Source of the DNA: an uncultured Dorea sp.
Lineage (GTDB): Bacteria; Bacillota; Clostridia; Lachnospirales; Lachnospiraceae
Length of the DNA: 56,255 nt
Assembly: GCA_910588745.1 (NCBI GenBank)
Contig: CAJURK010000014.1
Location: 1-56,255 of the forward strand
Direction of reading: 5' to 3'
The notes beneath the pieces are model-generated. The model did no database searches and was not told where the DNA came from. It worked only from the letters and a program-made list of their open reading frames with translations. Positions 1 to 7,484 of the stretch are shown piece by piece; within the stretch, counting starts at the first letter, position 1; every line of letters begins with the position of its first letter. The translations under genes were made by a program, and so were the position numbers.

Positions 1-1
1 A

Positions 2-167
2 CTAGTGTGCTGACCGCATTATATTCAGCCAAACCTCCTTGCCTATCCGTCCATCTGCCGCGTTGGATTTTCTATCCGTAGCCACCGCTACGCCGTCGAA
101 AATCCGCCTTGCAGATGAGCGAATATTCTGCGGAGTTTCGCCAGATATAATGCGGTCAGCACACTAG
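2..167. repeat. Long imperfect palindrome (foldback element)
   Basis: The outer 23 bases at 2-24 are the exact reverse complement of 145-167. Further in, the arms remain partly complementary: CATCTGC...GGATTTTC near 50-71 pairs with GAAAATCC...GCAGATG near 98-118. The centre is CGTAGC/GCTACG around 77-92, so the whole 166 bp can fold into one hairpin. Base 1 is the window edge, so flanking target-site duplications cannot be examined. No transposase is nearby. A non-autonomous mobile element or a dispersed structural repeat are both possible. Confidence 0.8.
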
Positions 168-203
168 GGTAATAAACTTTCGGATATTTAAGAGAAGCAG
201 ATA

Positions 204-233
204 TTGACAAACATACTAACAGTATGTTAAAGT
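204..233 (+). promoter_or_regulatory. Promoter with overlapping palindromic operator
   Basis: TTGACA at 204-209 is followed by the perfect inverted repeat AACATACT-AAC-AGTATGTT at 210-228. A weak -10 (TAAAGT, 228-233) lies 18 bases after the -35. An operator between -35 and -10 is typical of self-repressing TetR-family genes, but no regulator gene follows. The family assignment is an inference from the site shape only. Confidence 0.55.
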
Positions 234-476
234 GTAAAAAATGCATTAAGCAGAGAATCTGCAGACAATTCTTTTGCCCAAGTGTCGTTCCAACTTCAAT
301 ACGCTGCTGTTTTTCACGAAACTGTTTTTTCAAACAGATTCTAAAGCATTCCTTATTTCCAGATATGCTTTACTGCAATTTACGCAGTGCGTTTCGTTGG
401 CCTGACTCTTACGCTAATAGTAATATATATTTGTCAGAAGGCGATATTTCAAATGCCTTCTGATAAAAAAACTTTC

Positions 477-531
477 TTACATACCGCTGTCTGGTATGTA
501 AAATGGATATAGCTACCTGCATTTATATAAT
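477..531 (+). promoter_or_regulatory. Operator and promoter of the MFS gene
   Basis: A perfect inverted repeat TTACATACC-N7-GGTATGTAA covers 477-501. It lies just upstream of a possible -35 (TGGATA, 504-509) and a good -10 (TATAAT, 526-531, spacer 16). The half-sites resemble those of the operator at 210-228, so one regulator may bind both. This arrangement fits a drug-responsive repressor or activator controlling an efflux pump. Confidence 0.55.
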
Positions 532-566
532 ATGCTGGAAATACGGTAAAAAAGGAGATTTCAATT

Positions 567-1793
567 ATGAATCGAAGTTTATTTTCAAAAGATTTTACGT
601 TAGTTGTGATCGGACAGATTATTTCGCTGTTTGGTAATGCGGCGCTGCGGTTTGCCCTGCCATTGTATTTGCTGAACTTAACGGGTTCCTCGGCGCTTTA
701 CGGAACAGTTATGGCCTGCGCTTTTATTCCGTCCATTCTGTTGGCTCCGGTGGGAGGGATTGTGGCTGACCGGGTAAATAAACGAAACGTTATGGTAATA
801 TTGGATTTCTTTACGGCGGCGGTTATTCTGATTTTTTTCATGCTTATGAAGGAAGCGGATATCGTTGTTCTTTTGACGGTAACAATGATGATCTTATATG
901 GAATTGCGGGAGCGTATCAGCCTTCTGTACAGGCGAGTATTCCGGCGCTGGTAGCGCAGGAGCATATTATGGCGGCAAATTCTGTGATTAATACGGTAAA
1001 TTCGTTTGCTTCTTTAATAGGTCCGGTAATCGGAGGAGTGCTGTACAGTACATATGGACTGAGACCGATCCTGCAGGTGTGTATGGCATGCTTTTGTCTT
1101 TCAGCAATGATGGAAATTTTTATCAAAATACCGTTTCGGAAGCCGCATACAGAGGGAAATATATGGAAGACGGTGAAAACTGATTTTGCGGAAAGTATCC
1201 GTTTTATCCGGCGGGATAAGCCCGTGATTGGAAAAGCGCTGTTGGTGATTTGCGGGATTAATCTGTTTTTATCGGCAATGATTATTGTTGGGATGCCATA
1301 TTTGATAACGGAAGTCCTGGCATTAGAGCCGGTACAGGCAAATCGGCTTTACGGTTACGCGCAGGGAGCGCTGGCTGCGGGAGGGCTTACAGGAGGAATT
1401 GGCGCGGGGATTTTTGCAGATAGGCTGCCTATTCAGAAATCGGGGAATTTCATAATAGCCGGAGCTGTCTGCGTATTTCCGATAGGGGTCTCGTTGGGGC
1501 TGATTTCATCCGGAATCATAAATTATATGGTCATTACCGTGTGCTGCTTTATAATTATGGTATTTTCTACTATATTTACGGTGCAGATGATGTCTTTCAT
1601 GCAGACGGAAACGCCGCAGAATTTGATTGGAAAGGTGATTGCCGTAGCGCTCACGATTGCCATGTGCGCGCAGCCTTTGGGAAACGCGTTATATGGCGTT
1701 TTGTTTCAGGTATGCGAAGGATTTGAGTATGGGGTTGTATTTTTTTCAGGAGCCGTGTCGCTTTTCATTGCTAAACGTGCCATAAAAATGTAG
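567..1793 (+). CDS. MFS efflux transporter (MefA/EntS-like)
   Basis: This 408-residue polytopic membrane protein has the pattern of the major facilitator group that exports macrolides or other small lipophilic molecules. About 12 hydrophobic segments are visible. The loop between helices 2 and 3 carries the MFS signature around residues 60-73 (GGIVADRVNKRN), with a second copy near GIGAGIFADR in the C-terminal half. The start at 567 is set by AAAGGAG at 551-557. It is followed after 25 bases by the broken cutC gene, with which it probably shares a transcript. Two palindromic operators lie upstream. The substrate cannot be read from the sequence; export by proton antiport is inferred from the family. 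Confidence 0.85.
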   Translation: MNRSLFSKDFTLVVIGQIISLFGNAALRFALPLYLLNLTGSSALYGTVMACAFIPSILLAPVGGIVADRVNKRNVMVILDFFTAAVILIFFMLMKEADIVVLLTVTMMILYGIAGAYQPSVQASIPALVAQEHIMAANSVINTVNSFASLIGPVIGGVLYSTYGLRPILQVCMACFCLSAMMEIFIKIPFRKPHTEGNIWKTVKTDFAESIRFIRRDKPVIGKALLVICGINLFLSAMIIVGMPYLITEVLALEPVQANRLYGYAQGALAAGGLTGGIGAGIFADRLPIQKSGNFIIAGAVCVFPIGVSLGLISSGIINYMVITVCCFIIMVFSTIFTVQMMSFMQTETPQNLIGKVIAVALTIAMCAQPLGNALYGVLFQVCEGFEYGVVFFSGAVSLFIAKRAIKM

Positions 1794-1818
1794 AATATAG
1801 GTAAAAAAGAGGGAAAGC

Positions 1819-2567
1819 ATGAAAACGAAATTAGAAGTATGTATTGATTCGGTGGAGTCGGCGCTGATTGCCCGGGAAAGCAGGGCGGACAGCTTAGAGG
1901 TCTGCTCGAATCTGGTTATCGGCGGAACGACGCCCGGCGTGAGTCAGTTCAAACAAATCCGCAAGGCCTGCGATATGGAGCTTTATGTCCTGATTCGGCC
2001 GAGGCATGGAGATTTTCTCTATACGGAGGCGGAATTTAGAATGATGAAAGAAGACGTTCGGATGTTTTACGAACTGGGGGCGGATGGGATTACCGTGGGA
2101 TGCCTGCGGCCCGACGGCAGTTTGGACTTGGAACGGATGGAAGAACTTAAGGACAGCGCGGGGGATCTGCGGTTTACGCTGCACCGTGCCTTTGACGTGT
2201 GCAAAGATCCATATGAAGCGCTGGAGGAAGCGGTTGCGCTTGGGATTGACAGAATCCTTACATCAGGTCAGGCGGCGGTCTGCACAGAGGGGCTGAAGTT
2301 TTAAAGAAATTGATCGCACAGGCGGGAGAACGGATTGAAATCCTGATTGGAAGCGGAGTAAACGCCGGGGTGATTCGGCGGCTGGGTGGACTGCTCCATG
2401 CGGTTAGCTTCCATATGTCCGGAAAGCAGAAGATAGACAGCGGTATGTCTTATCGAAGGGAAAACGTCAATATGGGGCTTCCCGGGCTTAGTGAATTTGA
2501 TATTCTGCGCACGGATCCGGAAGAAATCCGAAAGGCAAAGGAAGCGCTGGAACAGCTTTGCTCTTGA
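1819..2567 (+). pseudogene. cutC: CutC-family protein gene disrupted by a frameshift
   Basis: The first 161 codons encode the N-terminal two thirds of a CutC-family TIM-barrel protein (KLEVCIDSVESALIA..., LYVLIRPRHGDFLY) and then stop at TAA 2302-2304. The rest of the family sequence continues in another frame (AEVLKKLIAQAGERIEI... to codon LCS at 2567). Adding one G to the GGGG run at 2289-2292 would restore TSGQAAVCTEGAEVLKKLIAQ and give about 249 residues, the usual CutC length. The break therefore looks like a single-base deletion in a homopolymer. It may be a recent mutation, slippage-based switching, or a sequencing error. CutC proteins were linked to copper homeostasis, but their biochemical role is uncertain. 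The ribosome binding site is AGAGGGAAAG before 1819. Confidence 0.85.
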
Positions 2568-2681
2568 AGCGCTCCATAGTCCTTTTATCGGTGGAAGCCG
2601 GAAAGAAACGCAGGTCATTTTCGCAGGGACGAGGGTTCGGTAATGATGCTCTTTACAGGAACGGATACTGATTAGAATTTT

Positions 2682-2717
2682 AGCGAAGCGCGAAAGTCAG
2701 CGCTTCGCTGTTTTGCT
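2682..2717 (+). terminator. Intrinsic terminator after MFS-cutC
   Basis: The perfect 10-bp stem AGCGAAGCGC (2682-2691) / GCGCTTCGCT (2700-2709) has an 8-base loop and is followed by GTTTTGCTT. It lies about 115 bases after the last cutC codon and ends that operon. Confidence 0.85.
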
Positions 2718-2794
2718 TAGGATAGAGTGTTTGAGACCATGTTCAAACGGCTTGAAAAATAATAACCGGATCGCCGGAAGGGAATCAATATAAG

Positions 2795-2863
2795 CCTCAA
2801 GGAACGATATTCCTGAGGAATAGCTGAAAAATGGTTTGCATCCGGCTATCGGCATTGTATAAT
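2795..2863 (+). promoter_or_regulatory. Promoter region of the aldo/keto reductase-lacI pair
   Basis: TTTGCA at 2835-2840 and a consensus TATAAT at 2858-2863 are separated by 17 bases. Just upstream, CCTCAAGGAA/TTCCTGAGG (2795-2818) forms a hairpin with one bulge, which could be a regulator site. The rest of the gene-free stretch 2568-2951 contains only the terminator at 2682. Confidence 0.6.
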
Positions 2864-2951
2864 AAAGATAAAGAACGAAATCATAAAAATAAATGTTGAC
2901 GAAATGGTTTGCGCCTGGCTGGGAACGGAAACCGAAAGAGGAAGAAGAACT

Positions 2952-3950
2952 ATGGATCATAGATATTGTGCGGCCAGCAGCCGCTATCAGGAAATGAAAT
3001 ATAACAGATGTGGAAAAAGCGGACTTCTTTTTCCGATGCTGTCACTGGGGCTTTGGCATAATTTTGGAAGCAGCGCGGATATAGAGAATATGAAAAGAAT
3101 GTGTTTCCGGGCTTTCGATTTGGGGATTACACATTTTGATTTGGCTAATAACTACGGACCGGAATACGGAAGCGCGGAGCGTAATTTCGGGAAAATTTTA
3201 AAGGAAGAGATGCGGGCTTACAGGGATGAAATGATTGTCAGTACGAAAGCGGGCTACGATATGTGGGAAGGGCCTTATGGAAACTGGGGAAGCAGGAAGT
3301 ACTTGATAGCCAGTCTTGATCAGAGCCTTAAGCGTATGGGACTTGATTATGTGGATGTTTTCTATCATCACAGAATGGACCCGGAGACGCCGCTTGAGGA
3401 AACGATGATGGCGTTGGATACGATTGTGCGCAGTGGAAAAGCCCTGTATGTGGGAATTTCAAATTATGACGGCCCAACGCTTTTAAGGGCTGCCAAGATT
3501 CTGGAAGAATTGAAGTGTCCGTTTATTATTAACCAAAACAGGTACTCGATCTTTGACAGGACGATAGAGCAAAATGAACTGAAAGCAACTGCAAAACGGC
3601 TGAACAAAGGGATTATCGCATTCAGTCCTTTAGCGCAGGGGCTTTTGACGGACCGATATCTGAATGGGATCCCCTCAGACAGCCGGATTCGTACAGACGG
3701 GCGTTTTCTGAAAGAACAGTCTGTGCGGGACAAATTAGATCAGATCCGGGCATTGAACCAGATTGCAGAAAACAGAGGGCAGACATTGGCGCAGATGGCT
3801 CTTAGCTGGGTTTTAAAAGATGAAGAAGTGACAAGCGTACTGATTGGGGCGTCTAAGCCGGAACAGATAGAGGAAAATGTAAAGATAATACAAAAAGTTG
3901 ACTTTACGGAAGAAGAGCTGGCCGAGATTGACAGAATCAGTCTCAGATGA
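2952..3950 (+). CDS. Aldo/keto reductase, YghZ/GprA-like (L-glyceraldehyde 3-phosphate reductase type)
   Basis: This is a 332-residue NADPH-dependent aldo/keto reductase. The opening MKYNRCGKSGL...LSLGLWHNFG and the segment DLANNYGPEYGSAE resemble E. coli YghZ closely. Expected catalytic residues are D63, Y68, K99 and H140, with cofactor-binding features near LIGASKPEQ. The ATG at 2952 is chosen over an in-frame ATG at 2904 because it sits after AGAGGAAG and gives the family-typical N-terminus. The gene ends immediately before the lacI-type gene, so the two are co-transcribed from the promoter at 2835-2863. Its substrate in this fructan-related locus is unknown; reduction of a reactive aldehyde or keto sugar is an inference. 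Confidence 0.85.
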   Translation: MDHRYCAASSRYQEMKYNRCGKSGLLFPMLSLGLWHNFGSSADIENMKRMCFRAFDLGITHFDLANNYGPEYGSAERNFGKILKEEMRAYRDEMIVSTKAGYDMWEGPYGNWGSRKYLIASLDQSLKRMGLDYVDVFYHHRMDPETPLEETMMALDTIVRSGKALYVGISNYDGPTLLRAAKILEELKCPFIINQNRYSIFDRTIEQNELKATAKRLNKGIIAFSPLAQGLLTDRYLNGIPSDSRIRTDGRFLKEQSVRDKLDQIRALNQIAENRGQTLAQMALSWVLKDEEVTSVLIGASKPEQIEENVKIIQKVDFTEEELAEIDRISLR

Positions 3951-3979
3951 AATATGGAGTGAGTCAGGGGGATGAAACA

Positions 3980-4963
3980 TTGGCGGGAATAAAGGATGTT
4001 GCAAAAAGAGCCGGCGTGGGCGTAGGTACGGTATCCAGAATGTTAAATGACAGCGGGTACGTGGCGGAAGAAACCAGAGAGAAGATTGAAATCGCAATGC
4101 GGGAGCTGAATTATACCCCCAATGAACTGGCCAGGAATCTTTATCACAAGCGGACCGGAATCATCGCGGTAATCGTACCCAGCGTGTCGAATCCATTCTT
4201 CGTAGAATTTGTTGATTATGTGGAGGATGAGCTGTACGAGGCGGGGTATAAAATGATGCTCTGCAGTACGGTCAAGGAAAGCAATGCGGAGCTGGAGTAT
4301 TTAGATATGCTGAACCGCCACATTGTGGACGGCGTGATTACCGGGGTACACTCGCTGGACGTAGAAGAATACCGGAAGATCCGCAAGCCGATTGTTGCGC
4401 TTGACAGGTATTTGGGGGAGCATATTCCGGTAGTGGCAGTGAACCATAAAGAAGGAGGGCGCCTTGCGGCAGAGGTCCTGATTCGCAACGGCTGTAAGAA
4501 GATTCTGCATTTTAGGGGTTCTACGGCGGTAGATTCCCCTTATCATGAGAGGCACTATGAATTTGAGCGGATTATGAAGGAGAATAAGACCCACACCTGC
4601 ACTTATGAATTGGAGTGGAACCGGCTTGATTCGGAATACTATCAGGAAGTTGTCCGGGACGTGTTCTCGAAAGGATTTGATTTTGACGGTGTGTTTGCCG
4701 TAGACTGGCTGGCGATTGAGTGTATGAACGAAACAATCCGCAGGCATATGAAAGTGCCGCGGGATGTGAAATTTGTCGCTTATGACGGAACCTTTATTAC
4801 GGAGCTTGCAGAGCCGAAGATGACAGCGGTGGTGCAGCCGATTGAAGATCTTGCAAAGGAATCGGTGCGGATGATGCGGGACCTGATCGCCGGAAAAGAC
4901 TATGAGAATAAACTGGTTATGCTGGAAGCCCGGCTTCGGAAAGGGAATACCACAATCGTGTAG
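3980..4963 (+). CDS. LacI-family transcriptional regulator of the fructan/DFA locus
   Basis: The N-terminus AGIKDVAKRAGVGVGTVSRMLN is a classical LacI helix-turn-helix. The hinge and periplasmic-binding-type effector domain follow (VDGVITGVHS, FVAYDGTFITELAEPKMTAVVQP). TTG 3980 is preferred because AGGGGG at 3966-3971 is correctly spaced and the product then starts exactly at the family N-terminus (about 327 residues). An in-frame ATG at 3947, overlapping the previous stop by 4 bases, would add 11 residues. Two perfect palindromes with the LacI-type central CG lie downstream of the next promoter and are the probable targets. It likely represses the ABC-GH32-GH91 genes until a sugar effector binds. 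Confidence 0.9.
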   Translation: MAGIKDVAKRAGVGVGTVSRMLNDSGYVAEETREKIEIAMRELNYTPNELARNLYHKRTGIIAVIVPSVSNPFFVEFVDYVEDELYEAGYKMMLCSTVKESNAELEYLDMLNRHIVDGVITGVHSLDVEEYRKIRKPIVALDRYLGEHIPVVAVNHKEGGRLAAEVLIRNGCKKILHFRGSTAVDSPYHERHYEFERIMKENKTHTCTYELEWNRLDSEYYQEVVRDVFSKGFDFDGVFAVDWLAIECMNETIRRHMKVPRDVKFVAYDGTFITELAEPKMTAVVQPIEDLAKESVRMMRDLIAGKDYENKLVMLEARLRKGNTTIV

Positions 4964-5035
4964 TGGAAGATGCACAAAAATAAAGAGTTAAAATTGAATA
5001 GATTGCACAAAAAGAATTTAAAAAAGAAAAAGATA

Positions 5036-5063
5036 TTGACATATATGACGAAGGGGATATAAT
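5036..5063 (+). promoter_or_regulatory. Strong sigma-A promoter of the ABC-GH32-GH91 operon
   Basis: Consensus TTGACA (5036-5041) and TATAAT (5058-5063) are 16 bases apart. Transcription should start near 5070, about 30 bases before the first operator. The LacI protein would therefore block elongation or promoter escape rather than polymerase binding. Confidence 0.85.
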
Positions 5064-5098
5064 AAAGAATGTAAAGAGAAACTACTCTATTTTATTTT

Positions 5099-5128
5099 CC
5101 GCAATATGGAACGCGTTCCATATTGCGG
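5099..5128. promoter_or_regulatory. LacI-type operator O1 (30-bp perfect palindrome)
   Basis: All 30 bases are self-complementary around the central CG of TGGAACGCGTTCCA. This core shape is typical of LacI/GalR-family operators. It lies in the transcribed leader downstream of the promoter at 5036-5063. Confidence 0.85.
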
Positions 5129-5159
5129 GCGAGCTAGAAAGCAATTTTATTTTTTGGCA

Positions 5160-5181
5160 CATATGGAACGCGTTCCATATG
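5160..5181. promoter_or_regulatory. LacI-type operator O2 (22-bp perfect palindrome)
   Basis: The same core, TGGAACGCGTTCCA, is repeated in a 22-bp perfect palindrome. Its centre is 57 bp from that of O1. Two identical sites in one leader suggest cooperative binding or a short loop. Confidence 0.85.
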
Positions 5182-5233
5182 AGATAATAAGAGTAGGAAA
5201 GAGCAGGATCACATGAAAAAGGAGGAGACAACA

Positions 5234-6478
5234 ATGAAAAAGAGACTTCTGAGTACTTTACTCGCGGCAGTAATGGTTGGAACAATGTTAACAGGCTGCG
5301 GAGGCCAGAAAGAAAGCGGTTCAGGAGACGGAAAAGAGAACGCAAAGGCAGAGAACAGTATTACGGTACTGGTGGAGAGCGGCTCTCCGGCCGAAGCCCT
5401 TGCGAATGAGACGGCGGCGGCTTTTGAAGAAGAGACAGGCTGCAAAGTAGTGGTGGATGCAGTTGCGTACACAGGAATGTATGATAAGCTTTCTACAGAA
5501 ATCAAAGCCGGGGAAGCTACTCACGACGTAGGATGTCTGGACGTGGTATGGCTCGCGGCATTTAAAGACGCGCTTGAACCGGTGAATGACGCGGACACCA
5601 GCGATTTCCTTCCTACCTTGGAGGAAAGCGGAACCTTAGACGGCAACCTTCTGGGCTATCCAATGTGGGTAAATGCCAAGATACTTATCTATAGAAAGGA
5701 TCTGATTGCAGAGGATCAGGTGCCGAAGACATGGGAAGAATATCAGGCCCTTGCAAAAGAGCTTGCGACAGACGATCTGTATGGAACAACCGTATTTGGA
5801 AGCGGCTCAGACGCAGTTTGCTCATTCCTTGACTTTGCCTGCCAGGCAGGCGCGGACGGACTCGTATTCGATAAAGACGGCAAAGTCAATATCACCGATC
5901 AGGCATACGCAGACGCGCTGAATTTTATGGTAGAAAATGCAAATGCAGATTATACGCCGGCAGACTCCCTGTCCACGGCAGCAACCGAGTCCCAGGAATT
6001 ATTCACCAACGAAAAGGTTGCCATGCAGCTCAACTGGAGCCACCAGTATCCGGCAGCAGTAGCAGCCCTGGGCGCGGATAAAGTCGGATGCGCTCCGATG
6101 ATCGGCGGAAGCGCAGGAATCGGCGCGACAACCGGCCCATGGTATGAATGCGTGATGAAGAATTCATCCAATAAAGAAATGGCAAAGAAATACGTAGAAT
6201 ACATGTACGAGCATAACGGCGACTACATGGATCTCACATTAAAGATTGCGGGAAGAACCTCCGTATACGAAGAAGCAGGAACAGAAGCCGGAAACGAGCA
6301 TACATTAGCAGTCCTTGATACATTAGGAGCCGACCAGTCCCAGGCAAGGCCAATGGTAACCACCTGGTCGCAGATCGAAGAAGTATTAACAGGCGTAGTA
6401 GAATCCTGCCTCGGCGGAGCAGACATTGAGGAAACTCTCGAAAATGCCGCAGCCGAAATAGAAGCAATCGGCCAGTAA
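5234..6478 (+). CDS. CUT1 sugar ABC transporter, lipoprotein substrate-binding protein
   Basis: A 414-residue extracellular solute-binding protein (family 1). The N-terminus KKRLLSTLLAAVMVGTMLTGC is a lipoprotein signal with lipobox LTGC, so the mature protein is tethered to the outer face of the membrane. The binding-protein core follows (VPKTWEEYQALAKEL, GSDAVCSFLDFACQAGADG). ATG 5234 is used because AAGGAGGAG at 5219-5227 is optimally spaced; the ATG at 5213 has no good site. Two permease genes and a GH32 and a GH91 gene follow, so the ligand is inferred to be a short fructan or difructose anhydride. No ATPase gene is present, as is common for CUT1 systems using a shared MsmK-type ATPase. 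Confidence 0.9.
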   Translation: MKKRLLSTLLAAVMVGTMLTGCGGQKESGSGDGKENAKAENSITVLVESGSPAEALANETAAAFEEETGCKVVVDAVAYTGMYDKLSTEIKAGEATHDVGCLDVVWLAAFKDALEPVNDADTSDFLPTLEESGTLDGNLLGYPMWVNAKILIYRKDLIAEDQVPKTWEEYQALAKELATDDLYGTTVFGSGSDAVCSFLDFACQAGADGLVFDKDGKVNITDQAYADALNFMVENANADYTPADSLSTAATESQELFTNEKVAMQLNWSHQYPAAVAALGADKVGCAPMIGGSAGIGATTGPWYECVMKNSSNKEMAKKYVEYMYEHNGDYMDLTLKIAGRTSVYEEAGTEAGNEHTLAVLDTLGADQSQARPMVTTWSQIEEVLTGVVESCLGGADIEETLENAAAEIEAIGQ

Positions 6479-6489
6479 TTTTAACGGTA

Positions 6490-6527
6490 TTCTTCGGGCC
6501 GGTCCGCAGGAGTTCCGGCCCGAAGAA
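6490..6527 (+). promoter_or_regulatory. Intercistronic stem-loop after the binding-protein gene
   Basis: A perfect 13-bp stem TTCTTCGGGCCGG (6490-6502) / CCGGCCCGAAGAA (6515-6527) is not followed by a T run. It probably protects the upstream mRNA or dampens read-through, so that the binding protein is made in excess over the permeases. The second ABC operon has a comparable hairpin at 31789-31814. Confidence 0.75.
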
Positions 6528-6577
6528 CACTTCACTGCCAAAACCATTTACTTCCATTATTGAAAGAGGGTAAGCAA

Positions 6578-7465
6578 ATGAAATTAATCTCAAGAAAAAC
6601 ATTATTGTTATTCTTTCTGCCCGGCGCAGTATTCATGGGCGCCTTCCTGATTTATCCTATTATCACTATGGTCATCGACAGTTTCTACGATATCGGGATA
6701 ACCGGAGAGAAAACATGGATCGGCTTAGATAATTACATCCGCGCGTTTACGGCGGGCGGATTTTTAAAACAGCTAAAAAATACGCTGGCATACATCATTC
6801 TGGCGGTAGGCATGGAAACGCTCATAGGGCTTTTGTTCGCCCTGTTCTTTGAACTGAATTACAGAGGAAGCAAGGTAATCCGTTCTCTGATGATGGCGCC
6901 GTTAATGATTGCCCCGCTGGTTGCCGGACTTACCTGGAAACTCATGATGAGTTCCAGCTTCGGTATCGTCAACGAATTGCTTACAAGGGTGGGGATTTTA
7001 GCAAAAAGCAGCGACATCCTGTGGCTTGCGGATACGAAATGGTCGCTGATCGCGTGCTGCATCGCCGACATCTGGCTGACAACGCCGTTCATGATGCTGA
7101 TGACGCTGGCAGGCCTGCAGGGGTTGGATTCCAGTATGCTGGAAGCGGCAAAAATCGACGGAGCCGGCATGTTTCAGCAGATCATGCTGATCAAGCTTCC
7201 GAATATCAAGCCGGTGCTTCTGACGGCATTGTCGGTCAGGATCATCGACGCGGCCAGAACCTTTGACATTATATGGGCTATGACGGAGGGCGGCCCTAAT
7301 AGCTACTCGGAAACCATCAGCATTATCATTTACAAAACACTGGCAAGGTATAATCAGGTTGGATATGCAAGCGCGATGGCTGTAATCTTCATTGCCGTGC
7401 TGGTCATCTTTACACTGGCGTTCATGCAGAGTTTGTGGAACCCAAAGAAAAAGATGAATGGGTAG
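6578..7465 (+). CDS. CUT1 ABC transporter permease (MalF/UgpA type)
   Basis: A 295-residue membrane protein with about six transmembrane segments. The EAA loop that contacts the ATPase is clear (EAAKIDGAGMFQQIMLIKLP). The start ATG 6578 follows AGAGGG at 6566-6571. It is the first of two permeases translated from the same transcript as the binding protein. With the next gene it forms the heteromeric channel for uptake of the operon's sugar. Confidence 0.9.
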   Translation: MKLISRKTLLLFFLPGAVFMGAFLIYPIITMVIDSFYDIGITGEKTWIGLDNYIRAFTAGGFLKQLKNTLAYIILAVGMETLIGLLFALFFELNYRGSKVIRSLMMAPLMIAPLVAGLTWKLMMSSSFGIVNELLTRVGILAKSSDILWLADTKWSLIACCIADIWLTTPFMMLMTLAGLQGLDSSMLEAAKIDGAGMFQQIMLIKLPNIKPVLLTALSVRIIDAARTFDIIWAMTEGGPNSYSETISIIIYKTLARYNQVGYASAMAVIFIAVLVIFTLAFMQSLWNPKKKMNG

Positions 7466-7484
7466 CGGATGAAGGAGGTTTGTG

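Larger units (their letters stand above)
168..566. other. Gene-free upstream region of the MFS gene
   Basis: No convincing gene is seen. Short open frames exist on both strands but lack good ribosome binding sites and match no family I recognise. The stretch holds a promoter-like site with an operator at 204-233, a perfect 9-bp hairpin TCAGAAGGC/GCCTTCTGA at 434-463 without a T tract, and a second operator plus promoter at 477-531. It could be the remains of a deleted regulator gene, because the first promoter/operator now points at nothing. Confidence 0.5.

Noticed and set aside
88..333. An 81-codon minus-strand frame
   Set aside because: It runs through the foldback repeat, has no good ribosome binding site and matches no family; the frame is a by-product of the palindrome.
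2310..2567. The second half of cutC as a separate small gene
   Set aside because: It has no ribosome binding site or proper start and continues the CutC family sequence of the upstream frame.
6490..6527. Hairpin after the binding-protein gene as a full terminator
   Set aside because: No T run follows, and the permease genes downstream lack another promoter that I can see.
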